The notes beneath the pieces were generated by a model. It made no database searches. It was given only the letters and a program-made list of their open reading frames with translations, and had not been told where the DNA came from. The position numbers and the translations under genes were made by a program. A stretch of 38,449 nucleotides of DNA from Cristatella mucedo (taxonomy: Eukaryota > Bryozoa > Phylactolaemata > Cristatellidae), in assembly GCA_009760855.2 (NCBI GenBank), contig WPIO01000482.1, positions 1 through 38,449 on the forward strand. Direction: 5' to 3'. Shown in pieces: positions 1 to 12,084 of this stretch; within the stretch, counting starts at the first letter, position 1, and each line of letters starts with the position of its first letter.

Positions 1-230
1 AGAGAAGCGATCAGCTTGATCATCACAAGGATCATCAGGTATGGAGGTAATCTGGAAGCGGTTGAGAAGATAGTTGATCGTCGACATTATCATTTTCGAA
101 TTGTGCATCTGTGATTCAACAATGTTTTTGTAGTAGCTAGACTTGGCCTTTGCTAGGATCGATTGGTAAGATCTACAGTACATCCTCATATGCCTGTCCA
201 TGGATAGTCAGTTCTGATGTCTTGTGTGGC
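1..230 (-). mobile_element. L2/CR1-type LINE fragment, linker between endonuclease and reverse transcriptase
   Basis: Read on the minus strand, this stretch is open in one frame and contains AKAKSSYYKNIVES followed by INYLLNRFQ and a proline/aspartate-rich end. This is the usual pattern of the linker before the reverse transcriptase in L2/CR1-type non-LTR retrotransposons. It runs off the left edge of the window. No start codon or catalytic motif is present. The family call rests on pattern recognition only. Confidence 0.55.
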
Positions 231-331
231 ATTTTAAGCTTCAGTATCAATTAAAGTAAACTAAAGCTTACTAAAGTAAACTAAAGTTTAAGCTTGAGTA
301 TCTTCTGTATTAACTTTCCTCTTAACATTTA

Positions 332-3069
332 GTCAACGACTAGTTTTATTTCTTTACTCTCATAATCAATTATTGTCTTCTTCTCGTCTTTAACCAAAGT
401 GCTTTCGTGATACCTTGATTATTCTTCAGTACTCTTTCCTCTTAATAAATAGATGAGGATAATCCGAATAAGTACCATGTAATTATTCTGGACAATGCAT
501 ATCAACTTCAAAAGCATACTCAGTTTCTGAATTTTCTTTTATTTCTAGAATCTTTTCTTTGTAAAAATTAAATAGTTTCTGATCAAAGAATTTGAAATTA
601 CTTGTTGGTAAGAATTGTGTCATTGCTGTTGCATAAAGAGAGTTAGCATCGGTATATAATAACCAACTTTTTTCTTTCGTCTCATCAAAATTAGAAGCCA
701 TATTATAAATAATTATATATACAATGCATTTATATAGCGCCCCAAGAGAACAATTCACTATTCAGGCACTTCACATATGCCTCGGGACTCGAGCCCACGA
801 CCTTAGTCAGACCTTGGTCGGGGCGAGTACCTTAACCGCTAGACGAAACCAGCTCGGCAAATATTATTGTTTGCTTTAACATGTCTGCAAGATGCTTGTG
901 TTATTTCTCCTCTAATAGCACTCTCAAAGAAATCAAAATTTTGAAAAACTTATCAATCAATCTAGCCTACCTTTTGAATATCTTAAACCAGCACACCAAG
1001 TTAAACCAGGAGCAGTAATGAAATTAGCTAGATCAAGACCATCAATTCTCTTTGAAAAATGTCTAAAATGTTGAAACACATTGACTAGCAAACAAACATC
1101 CATAGTAAGATAAATATCACTATAATTTTTTAGGCTATCTTCTTTAGTTGGATCTATTTTTTCATTAAATTTCAAACTTTTTGTGTTCGTTCATATTCCT
1201 TTTCTTTAATGCAGCTATCATCTAAACTACTATTAAACTTTTTCTATCAGGTAATCTTTTTTATTATAACTATGAAAATGAGTCTACATACTCATAAGGA
1301 CGATTCCTTTCTCTGTTAACAACTCAAACTCTTGATCATTTAGCTGAGAAAAGTATTTTCCAGTATGCTCTAAAGATTTGCTAGATTTAGCAGCATTATT
1401 AAGTAAATCTTCTGAACCTTTATTCAACATTTGAAGTGAGTCTCTAAAACTAAGTGAACCAATTTCAATATTTATATATTTCTCCATGTTGTTTGCTATC
1501 ACATTCTTTTTAATCTTTGACTATGAGACTCTTGCACCAACAAATGAGAATCATATCCTTTTAAGTTTCGAATAAAAACTGGAAGTTTAAATTTATATGG
1601 ATGAATGCTAACAATGAGATTACAACTAGCATGAGCTGCCATTCAAATCTAAGTTACATATATAGCAAGTAGTTGCAGAACTCAATTCCTTGCTATCTTT
1701 GTGTGTCATAGTAGTAGAATCTATTTTCTCATATCTAGAAAGAAGATCTTTCATTTCTTTCTTAATGGAATCAGCTTGTTATAACAAACTCTTTAATGAA
1801 TCTCTTACATTACTTGCTCCATTAAGCAATTTAAACCTTCTTGTGTTACCAACATAGCCTAAAATTGTATATGCTCCAGAATAAGGAGTGCGTTTTTGAA
1901 AAGAAACTTGAGGAATACTTGCATCTTGTTTATCTGTCTTTCTTATGTTTGTAATTAGACATTCAAAATCTGCGTAAGCAACATAAGGACACCAAAGTGT
2001 TTTTGAATATTCTCTAAAATAACATATGGTAAAAGAACTGAGTGTTTTTCCTTTTCTTCACCAACTACTATTAATGGGCTTCGACTACTATTATTATATT
2101 CATAAATACTAACCGTGATATTAAACAATTCTGCTAATAATGGCATATCATTAATATTCAACGAATGAGTAGTATAACTTTTTTTAACATTAAAACACTC
2201 CTCTAATTTTGGGATAACATGAGAATAATGTTCATGTAATAATTGAGTTAGATCAGAAATTGGCTCCCGATGACTGTCTCTCCAATGAAGAAATCTAAGA
2301 ATACACCATAAAGCACAACTATTATCTGATTCATTATTTATATTAACAGCAGATCTCTTATTCTCCAATCTGACAGGCATAGGTAAATAACTTCCACGAA
2401 ACCGATGTCTAAAATAAGTAAACTTTGTATATAAAGCAATAATACCAACTTAACTCCAACTATATCCTTTCTCTAACCATTCCTCAACTCTCTTCTTTGA
2501 AGAAGCAAATTGCATTCTTATTATTTTATCAACGTCTGAAATTCTGTTTATCTTTGCATTACTTACTCCAGCGAAAGGTTGATAATTAAAGCACCGTTTC
2601 CTGATTCTAGAATAGGAGAAACAATCATTGTTAACTTTAGATCACTCTTAGTTTTAAGTAAATCTCTAATTACTCTAATTAAATCTGCGTTTGTAAGATC
2701 GAATAGTCTATCAAATTCAACTTCATTTTTATCTAATCCTAAATATTCATAATCCATAAACTTACCATCAGATAAAGCACGACTTAATATCCAACCTGTC
2801 TCTTGAATGTTCATTAATCTTTTAACTTCTCTATCAAATGGCCACTCCTTCTTCTTAATCTCTTTCTTATTAAATGGAATATCTACAGTTGTAAAAAGCG
2901 TTACTTGAAGACTGGCTATCATGTTGTCCAGTAGTCCAAAACTAACTTTTGAGGAAGGATATTTTGGTAGAAGCCCTGATCTTTATCTAACTTCTTCTCT
3001 AATATGCCTTGCGTGGTCACTACATTTTTCACCCTCTCTCCTCAAAAGATCATCGTTTTCATTAGCCAT
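332..3069 (-). pseudogene. Protein-primed family-B DNA polymerase, left copy, truncated and decayed
   Basis: This is a remnant of the PolB found twice more in the window. The start at 3069 follows ACATAA, in the place where the other copies have TATATAA/TATATAG. In reading order one sees the N-terminal region with EWPFDREVKRLMNIQETGW, the CALWCIL motif typical of Polinton-type PolB N-terminal regions (about 2290-2320), a HNF-KGYDSH-type exonuclease region near 1500-1600, and polymerase motif A as YTDANSLYATAM (about 621-665) with its catalytic Asp. Frameshifts and stops break it into open pieces of up to 141 codons. Similarity to the middle copy stops near 332, before motifs B and C, so the C-terminal palm and thumb are missing. 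A SINE interrupts it at 707-860. It is a dead copy of an endogenised virus or large DNA transposon. Confidence 0.8.
700..867 (-). mobile_element. tRNA-derived SINE (family A) inside the left PolB, with target-site duplication
   Basis: The middle PolB copy lacks this block, so its limits can be read directly. ATATTAT occurs at 700-706 and again at 861-867 and forms a 7-bp target-site duplication. On the minus strand the head has an A-box-like GTCTAGCGGTTAAGG and a B-box-like GGGCTCGAGTCCCG, as in RNA polymerase III tRNA genes. A tail with GGGGCGCTATATAAATG and an AT-rich end follows. The same family is found near 21570-21849. Confidence 0.8.
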
Positions 3070-3280
3070 TTATGTAAATAATCAATTTTTCTTTAAACCA
3101 AATATTATTTGCAATAAAAATTGGTTACTATAATATAAGTAAGATTTTACAATGCATCGCAGAGTGGTATATTTTTTAATGTTATGGAGACTAGGGTCTC
3201 GAGAGCATGATGTTTTGAAGGCACGGGCTCGGACGAACGAGAACCAGTCGAGCGTAGCGACATTGTTTATCGAAGTGCGA
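3070..3280 (-). other. 5' flank of the left PolB, shared with the middle copy
   Basis: Upstream of the PolB start (minus strand) this sequence resembles the stretch before the middle copy at about 26700-26890. Shared blocks include CTCTCGAGACCCTA, CCATAACATT and an AT-rich TTTAAAGAAAAATT just before the start codon. Similarity fades near 3280. This is probably element sequence, either terminal or between genes, and not host DNA. The right element has unrelated sequence at this place. Confidence 0.5.
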
Positions 3281-3489
3281 GTCCGTCGGACCATTGCCCT
3301 GCTTTGGTTAGGTGCGCTCGCTCCGGAAAGCTGTGGGTCACGTGCGCTCGAGTCGTGCATCAGGCCAGCCTTTGCTGCCGGCTGCGAGCGGCGGCGCCGG
3401 TCGTCGTCCCGGAGCGTGTAAAGGAAGCCGTTTTACGGGCAATCGGCCTCGACCTTTGTTGCCCTCCGCCGCGGCAGGCCGCAATCGAC

Positions 3490-5870
3490 GGCTCGAGCGA
3501 GCGAAGCGTAAGCTCCAGACTCTGGGTGCCAGCGAGAACACTGAAAGATTCAGACTCTGGGAGAAAGCGAGTGAGGCGGAAGTTTCACACTCTGGGAGTC
3601 AGCGAGAGAGCGAAGCTGACGTTCCACAGTCTAGGAGCCAGCGAGCGTTCGAAGCTGAAACTCCACACTTTCGGAGCAAGCCAGCGTGCAATGCGGAAGC
3701 TCCAGACTCTGGGGGCCAGCGAGCGAGGCGGAAACTACAGAAGCTGTGAGCAAGTGAGCGTTTGAAGCGGAAGCTCCAGACTCGGGGAGCCATCCAGCGA
3801 CCGAAGCGGAACCACCAGATTCTGGGAGCCAGCTAGCTCAGCGGAACCTCCAGACCAAAGCAAGCGAGCGAGCAAAGCGGAAGCTCCAGACTCCGGAAAC
3901 CAACGAGCGATTCGCCGAGGAAGCTCCACTCTAGGAGCGAGCGAGTGAAGCTGACGTTTTACACTCTAGGAGCCAGCGAGCGTTCGAGGCGGAAGCTCCA
4001 CACTCTGGGGGCAGGCGAGCGAAGCGGAAGCTACAGTTTCTGGGAGCCAGCGAGCGAGCGAAGTGGAAGCTAGTGACTCTGAGAGCCAGCGATCGAAGCA
4101 CAAGCTCCAGACTCTGGGAGCCGGCGAGCGAGCGAAGCAGAAGCTCCAGACTCTGGGTGCTGGCGAGCAAAACGAAAGATCCGGACTCTTGGAACCAGCG
4201 AGAAAAGCGGCAGCTTCACACTCTCGGAGCCAGCAAATGAGCAAAGCGAAAGCTCCAGACTCTGGGAGCCAGAGAGCGAAACGGAAGCTACAGACGCTGG
4301 ACCCAGCGAGCGAGCGAAGCAGAAGCTCCAGGCTATGGGAGGCAGCGGGCGTGCGAAGCCGAAGCTCTGGAGCAGCTCTAGGCTTTGGGTGCCAGCGAGC
4401 AATGCAAAAGGTCCTGAATCACTGAGCCATCATGCAAACGAAGCGAAAGTTCCACACTCTAACCGGCAAGCAAGCGAAGAGGAAGCTCCAGATTCTGGGA
4501 AGCAGCGTACGTGCGAAGCGGAAGCTCACGACTTAGGAACGAGCGAACCATAATCTCCAGAGTCTCGGAGCCATGGAGCGAAGCGAATGTTCCAGATTCT
4601 CGGAGCCAGCGAGCGAGGTGGAAGCTCCTGACACTAGGAGCTAGCAGGCGAAGCGGAAGCTCCATACGCAGGGAGCCATCGAGCGAGCGAAGCAGAAGCT
4701 TCATACTCTGGGAGCTAGCGAGCGAGCGAACCGTGGGCTCCAGACACCGGAAACCAGCAAGCCCGAGCGAAGAGCAAGTTCCCCACTCTAGGAGCCAGCA
4801 ACCGAGTAAACCCGAAGCTCGTGACGCTGGGAGCCAGCGTGCGAACAAAGCCGGAGGTCCAGAATCTGGGGGCCAGCGAGCGAAGCGGAACCTCCAGACT
4901 CTGGGTGCCAGCCAGCAAGCAAAGCGGAAGCTCAAGACTCTCAGAGCCAGCGAGCAATCGAAGCGGAAGCTCCACACTGTGGGAGCCAGTGATCTAGCAA
5001 AACGGAGGCTCCTGACGCTGTGAGCCTGCGAGCGAGCGAAGCAAAAGCTCCAGACTCTGGGATCCAGCGAGCAACGTGGAAGCTCCAGACTGTGGGAGCC
5101 AGCTAGCAAAGCGGAAGCTTCACACCCTGGGAGCCAGCGAGCGAAGCGAAAGCTCCAGACTCTGGGAGCTAGCAAGTGAGCGTAGCGGAAGCTTCGGGTT
5201 CTGGGAGCGATCGAGCGAGCGAAGCACAACCTCCAGACTCTGGGAGCCAGCGAGCAAAGCGGAACCTCCAGACGCTGGGAGCCAGCTAGCGAAGCGGAAC
5301 CTAGAGACTCCGGGAGCCAGTGAGCGAAGCTTGAGCTCCAGACTCTGCGAGCCATCGAGCGAGCGAAGCACAACATCCAGACTCTGGGAGCCAGCGAGCA
5401 AAGCGGAAGCTCCAAACTCCGATCTCCATTAAGCGAAGTGGAAGCTCCAGACTCTGCGAGTTGGCTAGCGAAGCGCAACCTCCAGACTCTGAAGAGCCAG
5501 TGAATGACCCATGCGAAAGCTCAGACTCCGGGCGGCAACAGGCGAGTGAAGCGGAAGCTCTAGCCACCGGGAGCCAGAGAGCGAAGCTAAAGCTTTAGAC
5601 TTCGGAAGCCAGCGAGCGAGCAAAGCGGACGCTCCAGACGCTGGCAGCCAGCGAGCGAGCGAAGCGGAAAATTCAGACTCTGGGAGCCAGCGAGTGAATT
5701 TGAAGGTCCAGACTCTGGGAGCCAGCGAGTGAATTTGAAGGTCCAGACTCTGGGAGCCAGCGAGCGAAGTGGACGTTTTAGATTACGGGCTCGAGCGAGC
5801 GAAGCGGAAGCTCCAGACTCTGAGAGCCAGGGCGCGCAGCGGAAGCAGCAGACCGTGGGAGCCGCTGAGT
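3490..5870. repeat. GC-rich minisatellite, unit about 35 or 39 bp
   Basis: About 2.4 kb of tandem, diverged copies of a unit like GAGCCAGCGAGCGAAGCGG followed by AAGCTCCAGACTCTGG, with or without an extra GCGA. Sixty or more copies fit. Because 35 is not a multiple of three while 39 is, long accidental reading frames arise on both strands. One on the minus strand reaches 339 codons at 4459-5478 and has low-complexity SLELPLRSLA-type repeats. There are no start-site features and all frames drift, so I treat the block as non-coding. Confidence 0.9.
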
Positions 5871-6307
5871 TTTACACCAGCTCTAGGCGCCTGATTGGAC
5901 TTGCCAGTAGGCAAGCGAGTAGTGAGGTACAGAAGTCAAGAAAGAATATCGCAAACGTACGGATGAATTCAAATGTCGTATCCCTGCCTAAACAAGCCCG
6001 AATTTCAGCAACGTCATGCAGCTGAAAGCAGGCAGACTTGACTGCGGAGCGGATGCGGTCATCTAATAAAATGTCCGTTTCGAACATACACTTAGATATC
6101 GCGCAGATTCAACAAGAGTTATTTTGTACTTCTAATAAGATCGCTAGAATTGGCGATTTATATCTGCAACAATGCATCGTTAGTTTTTTTGGGCGAGGTA
6201 TTTCCGTCCCTCCGCACGCCAAACGCAACACACCGGCACGACCCCGTACTTCTTTTATGCATTTTCACTCACAGCCAGCCCACCGGCCTGTGTTGACCAT
6301 GTCCGCT
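5871..6307. other. Non-repetitive stretch between minisatellite and microsatellite
   Basis: The tandem units end around 5870. No recognisable gene, LINE tail or SINE head is seen from there to the CT repeat. Short open frames lack any protein-like pattern. Confidence 0.4.
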
Positions 6308-7480
<1,173 letters not shown>

Positions 7481-8220
7481 TATTGGCTATATTTGTAGAA
7501 CGCTATACTAACGTCCAATAACGTTAGTAAATTTTGACAGGTAGCAAAATTAGAACAAATAAAAGCCAGTCTGGTTATGCATCAACCGTGTCTTGTTTCT
7601 ATGCGCTGAAAGAAGATTACAAGACTACAACTTACGGAAGTCTCTGGTCATGCACGCAAACTCAAAATGCGTGGGTGTGTTCATTCGTGAATAAATCTCT
7701 CCAGTAATTTGTTCGTCTGATAAAATTGTAAGCGATCGCAAGAGGATTTAAAAAAAGGATAATAGCCCTGTGCAAATTAAACAGCACTAACCATAAAAAG
7801 GAAAAACTACACGGTGAATATAATTTTGTATAGGCAAATTTACGAAAAAAGTAACGATCCGTAAGTATTGAAGACCCACAAAGTTCCCGGTTCAAGTCAA
7901 ATTCAAAAGTACCAGAGTTACATGGCGCGTTGAAGCAATTCTAACGTTCCCAAACGGGAAAACTCTGAATCCATTTGTAAGCTCACTTTTCTCAAACTCC
8001 ACAAACAGCAATTATGCATTAATACAGTTACTTTGTCTAGGCAGTCATTTCCACCAGTAATGGCGCCTCATGTTATGTGGTCAAAGTAAATTAAGAGTTA
8101 TTTCGACCTTAAAAGCAAACAAGGTCAACCTGGTTGAACCGGAAGAGCCTTGTACAATGAAAGTAATTGCACACCGCCCAAAAGAAATTGCTTTGCTTTG
8201 CAATCATTTAAATACAATAT
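7481..8220. other. AT-richer stretch without recognised genes
   Basis: No protein-like frame, RNA gene or clear repeat is visible here. The short minus-strand frame at 7662-7895 has no family pattern. Confidence 0.4.
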
Positions 8221-8224
8221 CTCT

Positions 8225-8400
8225 GTCAATTATAGTACCCCTAACCACGTTATTCTTGTTGCTTTTTGAGCATGCTACTACTAACCATTCGATCGTATTT
8301 CTCTTGCAGCAAATACAAAGCGCCTTGAAAGAGATTGAGTTCGCCGAGGGTGCTTTATCAAGTGCGTAACTTTTATTGTTGTTATCATTATTATTATTAC
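8225..8400 (+). mobile_element. L2-type LINE 3' tail
   Basis: Contains the block ACCATTCGATCG, then GCAGCAAATACAAAGCGCC and TTGAAAGAGATTGAGTTC, ending in GGTGCTTTATCAAGTG and ATT-type simple repeats. The same tail recurs at 13309-13637, 18940-19180, 20140-20215 and 31690-32124, and on the other strand at 12085 and 19670. AAAGCGCCTTGA resembles the conserved 3' end known for L2 LINEs and L2-dependent SINEs. Confidence 0.7.
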
Positions 8401-8569
8401 GGTTTTCACTCACTTTTAGGTCTATTCATGCTTTGGCTCAAGAATACCGGTGAGATCTCCTTCCCAGCAGGCTAAACATCATACCATCGCTTTTAGGACT
8501 CTAATCGTATACCTATACGTATACCTCTCACGAACCTTGGATCCTATAAAGAAAATAAACAAATACAGC

Positions 8570-8735
8570 TGATTTAACAGCCTCGTTTTTATAGCGACAG
8601 AAGAGCCTTTACGGCTATCGCCACCACTTGCAGTGACGATTAAGGATCGCCCACCGCAGGATTCGAACCCACGACCTCGGGTCAGAGGTCATGAAAAGCA
8701 ACCGCCTTACCTACTGAGCCATTACGGCTCATTTG
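8570..8735 (-). mobile_element. tRNA-derived SINE (family B)
   Basis: On the minus strand it begins GAGCCGTAATGGCTCAGTAG and continues with a B box GGGTTCGAATCC. A body GGCGATCC...CACTGCAAGTGG follows, then a tail AGGCTCTTCTGTCGCTATAA. The same family lies on the plus strand at 21617-21790, with an older copy at 20015-20125. The head resembles a tRNA, but the cloverleaf cannot be completed, so this is not called a tRNA gene. Confidence 0.75.
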
Positions 8736-8839
8736 GAGACGGTATCGATTATAGTTCATATGCTACCGAAGCCAGTGACTTACTTCCAGCTTTCGTGACG
8801 GCTTGACCACAATTAAGCAGAAACTAAAGACCAAATCTA

Positions 8840-8950
8840 TTCAATGCGGCATTTAGTGGATCCATGTGAAACGTCCTTTGTGTGCTTATGCGTACCTACA
8901 TTATGCATTGAAAAAGATTTGAGTTCTCTGACGGCGCCATAACATGTTTT
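8840..8950 (+). mobile_element. Degenerate L2-type LINE tail fragment
   Basis: GCATTTAGTGGATCCATGTGA and TGTGCTTATGCGTACC match the upstream part of the L2 tail seen at 13370-13430. The end near 8920-8945 (AAAAAGATTTGAGTTCTCTG) is an eroded form of the AAAGAGATTGAGTTC block, with an internal deletion. Confidence 0.5.
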
Positions 8951-10054
8951 TTTATTCATTGTAGATGATATTTTTTCAGCAGTGTCTTATACTCTTTCGG
9001 CAGGAGGACTAGGTACGAAGAAAATTTGCTGATAGCGTACTGCACAGTTGGCAGTACGGCCTCGAAGTTTAGCATACTTAAGGCAAAGTCGGCAATTATA
9101 TCCTTCAAGCGGAAATATCTCGGCGGTCGTTTCTAGTCTACCGAGGACCTTAGTTTCCATTTGAGCTACGGGCGTGCAAATTTAACTACTTTAAAACCGC
9201 GGTGGAAAAAGCTCGGGGGTTTTCGGAGATTTTCGGATGCCGCAGAAATGAAAGCGAGCTTAGCACAGCTAATCCAGCGACCTTAGCTTAGCACTTAGCT
9301 AAGGTTGTTGGATTTGTGTTGCTGACGTCTGCGGGAAAGTTGCAGTAAGCGAACCGGGTGTGGAAATTCTAGCTCAGCATACTCGGAGTCTTTGGTGTTT
9401 GGTGTTTTTGGCTCCAAAGAGCCCGTTGGTGGTAGCCCCGTTTTATTATGAATTATTATGAAGCATTGCACTGCACCCAGCCTGCTTTAACTTCGCTATG
9501 CACGACAAAGCATCGTCGCGTTGGCAGATTCTGCAACACAGCAGCTTAACTGTAGTCCTGCTCACTTGTGCTTCACTAAGCATTAGCAATCTTTGCCACA
9601 GTCAGTCGTGAAGAGCAACAGAGGGCCTACGCGGCCCACAGAATGCATCCAAACTTGGTTTAAATTTACCTAGTCTGCTAGAACCTAGAGCGGACCCAGT
9701 ATAAGCCTATAATTGCTCGATGTAGTATAGGCCAGTGCCTAAGCAAGGAGCGGTCAGCTAGCCGATTGGCTGCTAGCCGTCTGGTATTTCGTGATGTTAG
9801 GGGCAGCTTCTGCTCTGATGTAACGTCGACCGAACGCTGGCAGCACCTCAGAGCCACATGCTGCTGCAGCTGACTGCAGCTGGTCGTGCTTGGAGCTCGA
9901 GCTACAAGTCGCTGGAGTCGATAAATCACGGATTATTTTTTAATTTGCCAGAAGGTAAGAGTACAGGTACGTGACAGGCAGACATAAGAAGCTGAGTGAC
10001 ATGCAGAGCTAGGTAGCTGCCTCCCAGAGCTGAAATGCTGCAGTTGCGTTCCCT
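8951..10054. other. No recognised gene; region downstream of the TRIM propeller exon
   Basis: Seen from the minus-strand host gene, this lies 3' of the stop codon at 10055. No convincing coding frame, RNA gene or repeat family member was found. It may hold the 3' UTR of that gene near 9950-10054. Confidence 0.35.
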
Positions 10055-11047
10055 TCATCGTCTGCTCTTGGCTGTAACAGCTGCTGCAAAGTGCATGGTC
10101 ACAGAATGCCTGTCCCAGTCCAGCACGGCTAGCACGGTCCTCTGTCCTCCTCCCAGTGACAGGTACCGAGGCTGCTTAAGTCCGTGGCTGCTGTAGGAGA
10201 GGACCTGCAGCTGCAGCACCTGCCCAGTCGCAGCACTGAGCGCCCTCACACATTCCCTGCTCCCGTCTGCCTGCAGCCCATGCACAGCCACGTACACGAT
10301 GCCGCCTGCAGCACAGACGCCCAGCGCTAGCTCCATGCTGCTCAGCTCGTGCCTCCATTGTCTGTCACCTCGGTGGCTGCAGCTGTCCACTACGTCCAGC
10401 TCTCTGCCATCGTCCAGCTTCACCTGGCTGTAGCTCGTAGTGATCAGAGCAGCAGCAGTGAGAGCCATACTGAGTATGGGATACTCGTACTCGCTGCTGT
10501 GCAGCAGCTCCCCCGAGCTCAGCTGCAGCAGCTGCAGCCCAGGGCCACAGCCAACCAGCCCATACGAGCCCTGGGCCACAGCGAGCAGGTCACCGAGCAC
10601 GGACAGCTTCCTGGGAGGCCAGGGCAGCACTGCGACATGTTGGTCCACGAGCCACTGGCCCCCTCCAGCAGCAGCAGCATCAGAGCTGATTTGTCTGAGC
10701 AGCAGGACGACCTGTGAGTGTTGCAATCCTACAGCAGCCCGTCCGTCCTGCCGGGACTGCACTGCAATGACCCAGTCGTCCCATCCGTTGCTCCGCCACG
10801 CAGGTTTCCAGACGCTCAGCTTGCGGCTACTCTGACAGTATTCCTGAAGGCCGTGCTGCCCTGCAGCCAGCAGCAGATGCCCCTCTGACGTCACAGACAA
10901 GTCGTAGCACCAGACAGGCGTCTGGAAGCTGCTGAAGGCCGCGCCGAAGTGCAGCAGCTCTGGCTGCTGCTCCTCTGCTACAACGAAGAATGCCGGTTCT
11001 GTGCATGCAGGCAGCGACAGACAGCTGTCTGTGCAGAGTGTGTCTTC
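10055..11047 (-). CDS. C-terminal beta-propeller-like exon of a TRIM-type host gene
   Basis: An open frame of about 330 codons, much richer in GC and Leu/Ser/Gln than the surroundings. The first in-frame Met is at 10900, but the frame stays open and protein-like upstream to about 11047. There an in-frame TAA lies directly before a possible acceptor (CTAGCTAAACAG), so I read it as a terminal exon. The sequence has repeated beta-strand-like blocks, for example VWCYDLSVTSEGHLLLAAG near the start and LKQPRYLSLGGGQ..VLAVLDWDRHSV near the end. This fits NHL/WD-like blades at the C-termini of TRIM proteins, where they bind substrate or RNA. The RING, B-box and coiled-coil pieces lie upstream on the same strand at 12700-13999. 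This exon has no visible break. Linking it to those pieces as one gene is inference. Confidence 0.6.
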   Translation of the reverse strand, partial: EDTLCTDSCLSLPACTEPAFFVVAEEQQPELLHFGAAFSSFQTPVWCYDLSVTSEGHLLLAAGQHGLQEYCQSSRKLSVWKPAWRSNGWDDWVIAVQSRQDGRAAVGLQHSQVVLLLRQISSDAAAAGGGQWLVDQHVAVLPWPPRKLSVLGDLLAVAQGSYGLVGCGPGLQLLQLSSGELLHSSEYEYPILSMALTAAALITTSYSQVKLDDGRELDVVDSCSHRGDRQWRHELSSMELALGVCAAGGIVYVAVHGLQADGSRECVRALSAATGQVLQLQVLSYSSHGLKQPRYLSLGGGQRTVLAVLDWDRHSVTMHFAAAVTAKSRR

Positions 11048-12084
11048 TGTTTAGCTAGAATACACGAATATCTTCTATTCATTAGAGCATTTCCTGTGCT
11101 GTACATTCAACGTACATTTGCTATTGGTCTCAAGCAAGAGCTACATTGCCACACTCTGGTAGGTTAGGGAACAATTGAGTTTTAAGATGTTCAGTGATGA
11201 TATGATGATGAATGCCATATGTCAATCACATTTCAGTTGCTGTTAAAGTAAAAATGGTTGACGGATATACGGCTCATCAAGTCGTTTGCATACCCGTCTT
11301 TGCATACTTGCTGTTAATTTTATAAAATTAAGTTAATATATTAAAATGGCTTTCCATTGCTTGCCTGTACATTAGGCAGCATGCATGGCTGCACTTTCAG
11401 CTTATCATACGTGGCCCCTATCTTCCCTCCCTCACTTGCTCATGCTAAGCTAAATCTCAGCTGTCAAGGTTTCATGACGTCCAAGAATGGTCGAATAGTC
11501 TAATGATACGAATGCTACTGACGTGTCTAGCAGAACCGTGGGTGTGATGATCAAGCCGTCAATCAAACGGAGGAGAGCTTGAATACTGGCAGCAAGGAAA
11601 CCCTAAAGCCTAATTTTTTAAACTAACTAAATAAGCTAAATCCGAGCAGCTAATCCTGCCATCCTCCTATGTTAAGTCTAGCCTCTCTACCAACCCAAAG
11701 ACATCTCTTAGCTACATCGTGGCCAAGCACACAAGTGCACAGGCAAAGGTGCACGTCAATGGATTCTCAGCTTTCATTCATTATCATTGACGGTACAGCT
11801 AAATGAAACTAGGTAGATTTCATTGAAGTACAAATGCAGTAAATCCAGCAAAGGGTCTCCTAGAAATTGCTGCATTGCCAGTAATGAGAGGCAAAGCAAC
11901 CATGCAATCCTGGCAGCATTACTTACAGCTGTGCAGGCTAGCAAACTAGTAGCTAGGAATCTGAAACCTGTGGGGCTGGCAAGTTGCCTTCAGAAAATGT
12001 GAATTCACCTGCAACGTTACTACCACCAGCATCATCCTTATAGGAGCTAGCTTCAGCTAGGATTCGGTCAAGGCAATATATAAC
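11048..12084. other. Probable intron of the TRIM-type gene; no gene seen
   Basis: Between the propeller-like exon and the L2 copy. No conserved frame or known repeat was recognised. The region is moderately AT-rich. Confidence 0.35.

Noticed and set aside
3152-3765. Overlapping open frames of 89-153 codons on the plus strand
   Set aside because: They overlap each other in different frames, are rich in Arg/Ser/Ala from GC-rich sequence and run into the minisatellite. No start context or family pattern.
4459-5478. 339-codon open frame on the minus strand in the GC-rich repeat
   Set aside because: It is made of drifting 35/39-bp minisatellite units, other frames and the other strand are equally open, and the product is low complexity with no domain.
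10349-10835. Two plus-strand frames of 122 and 131 codons
   Set aside because: Antisense shadows of the GC-rich propeller-like exon on the minus strand.
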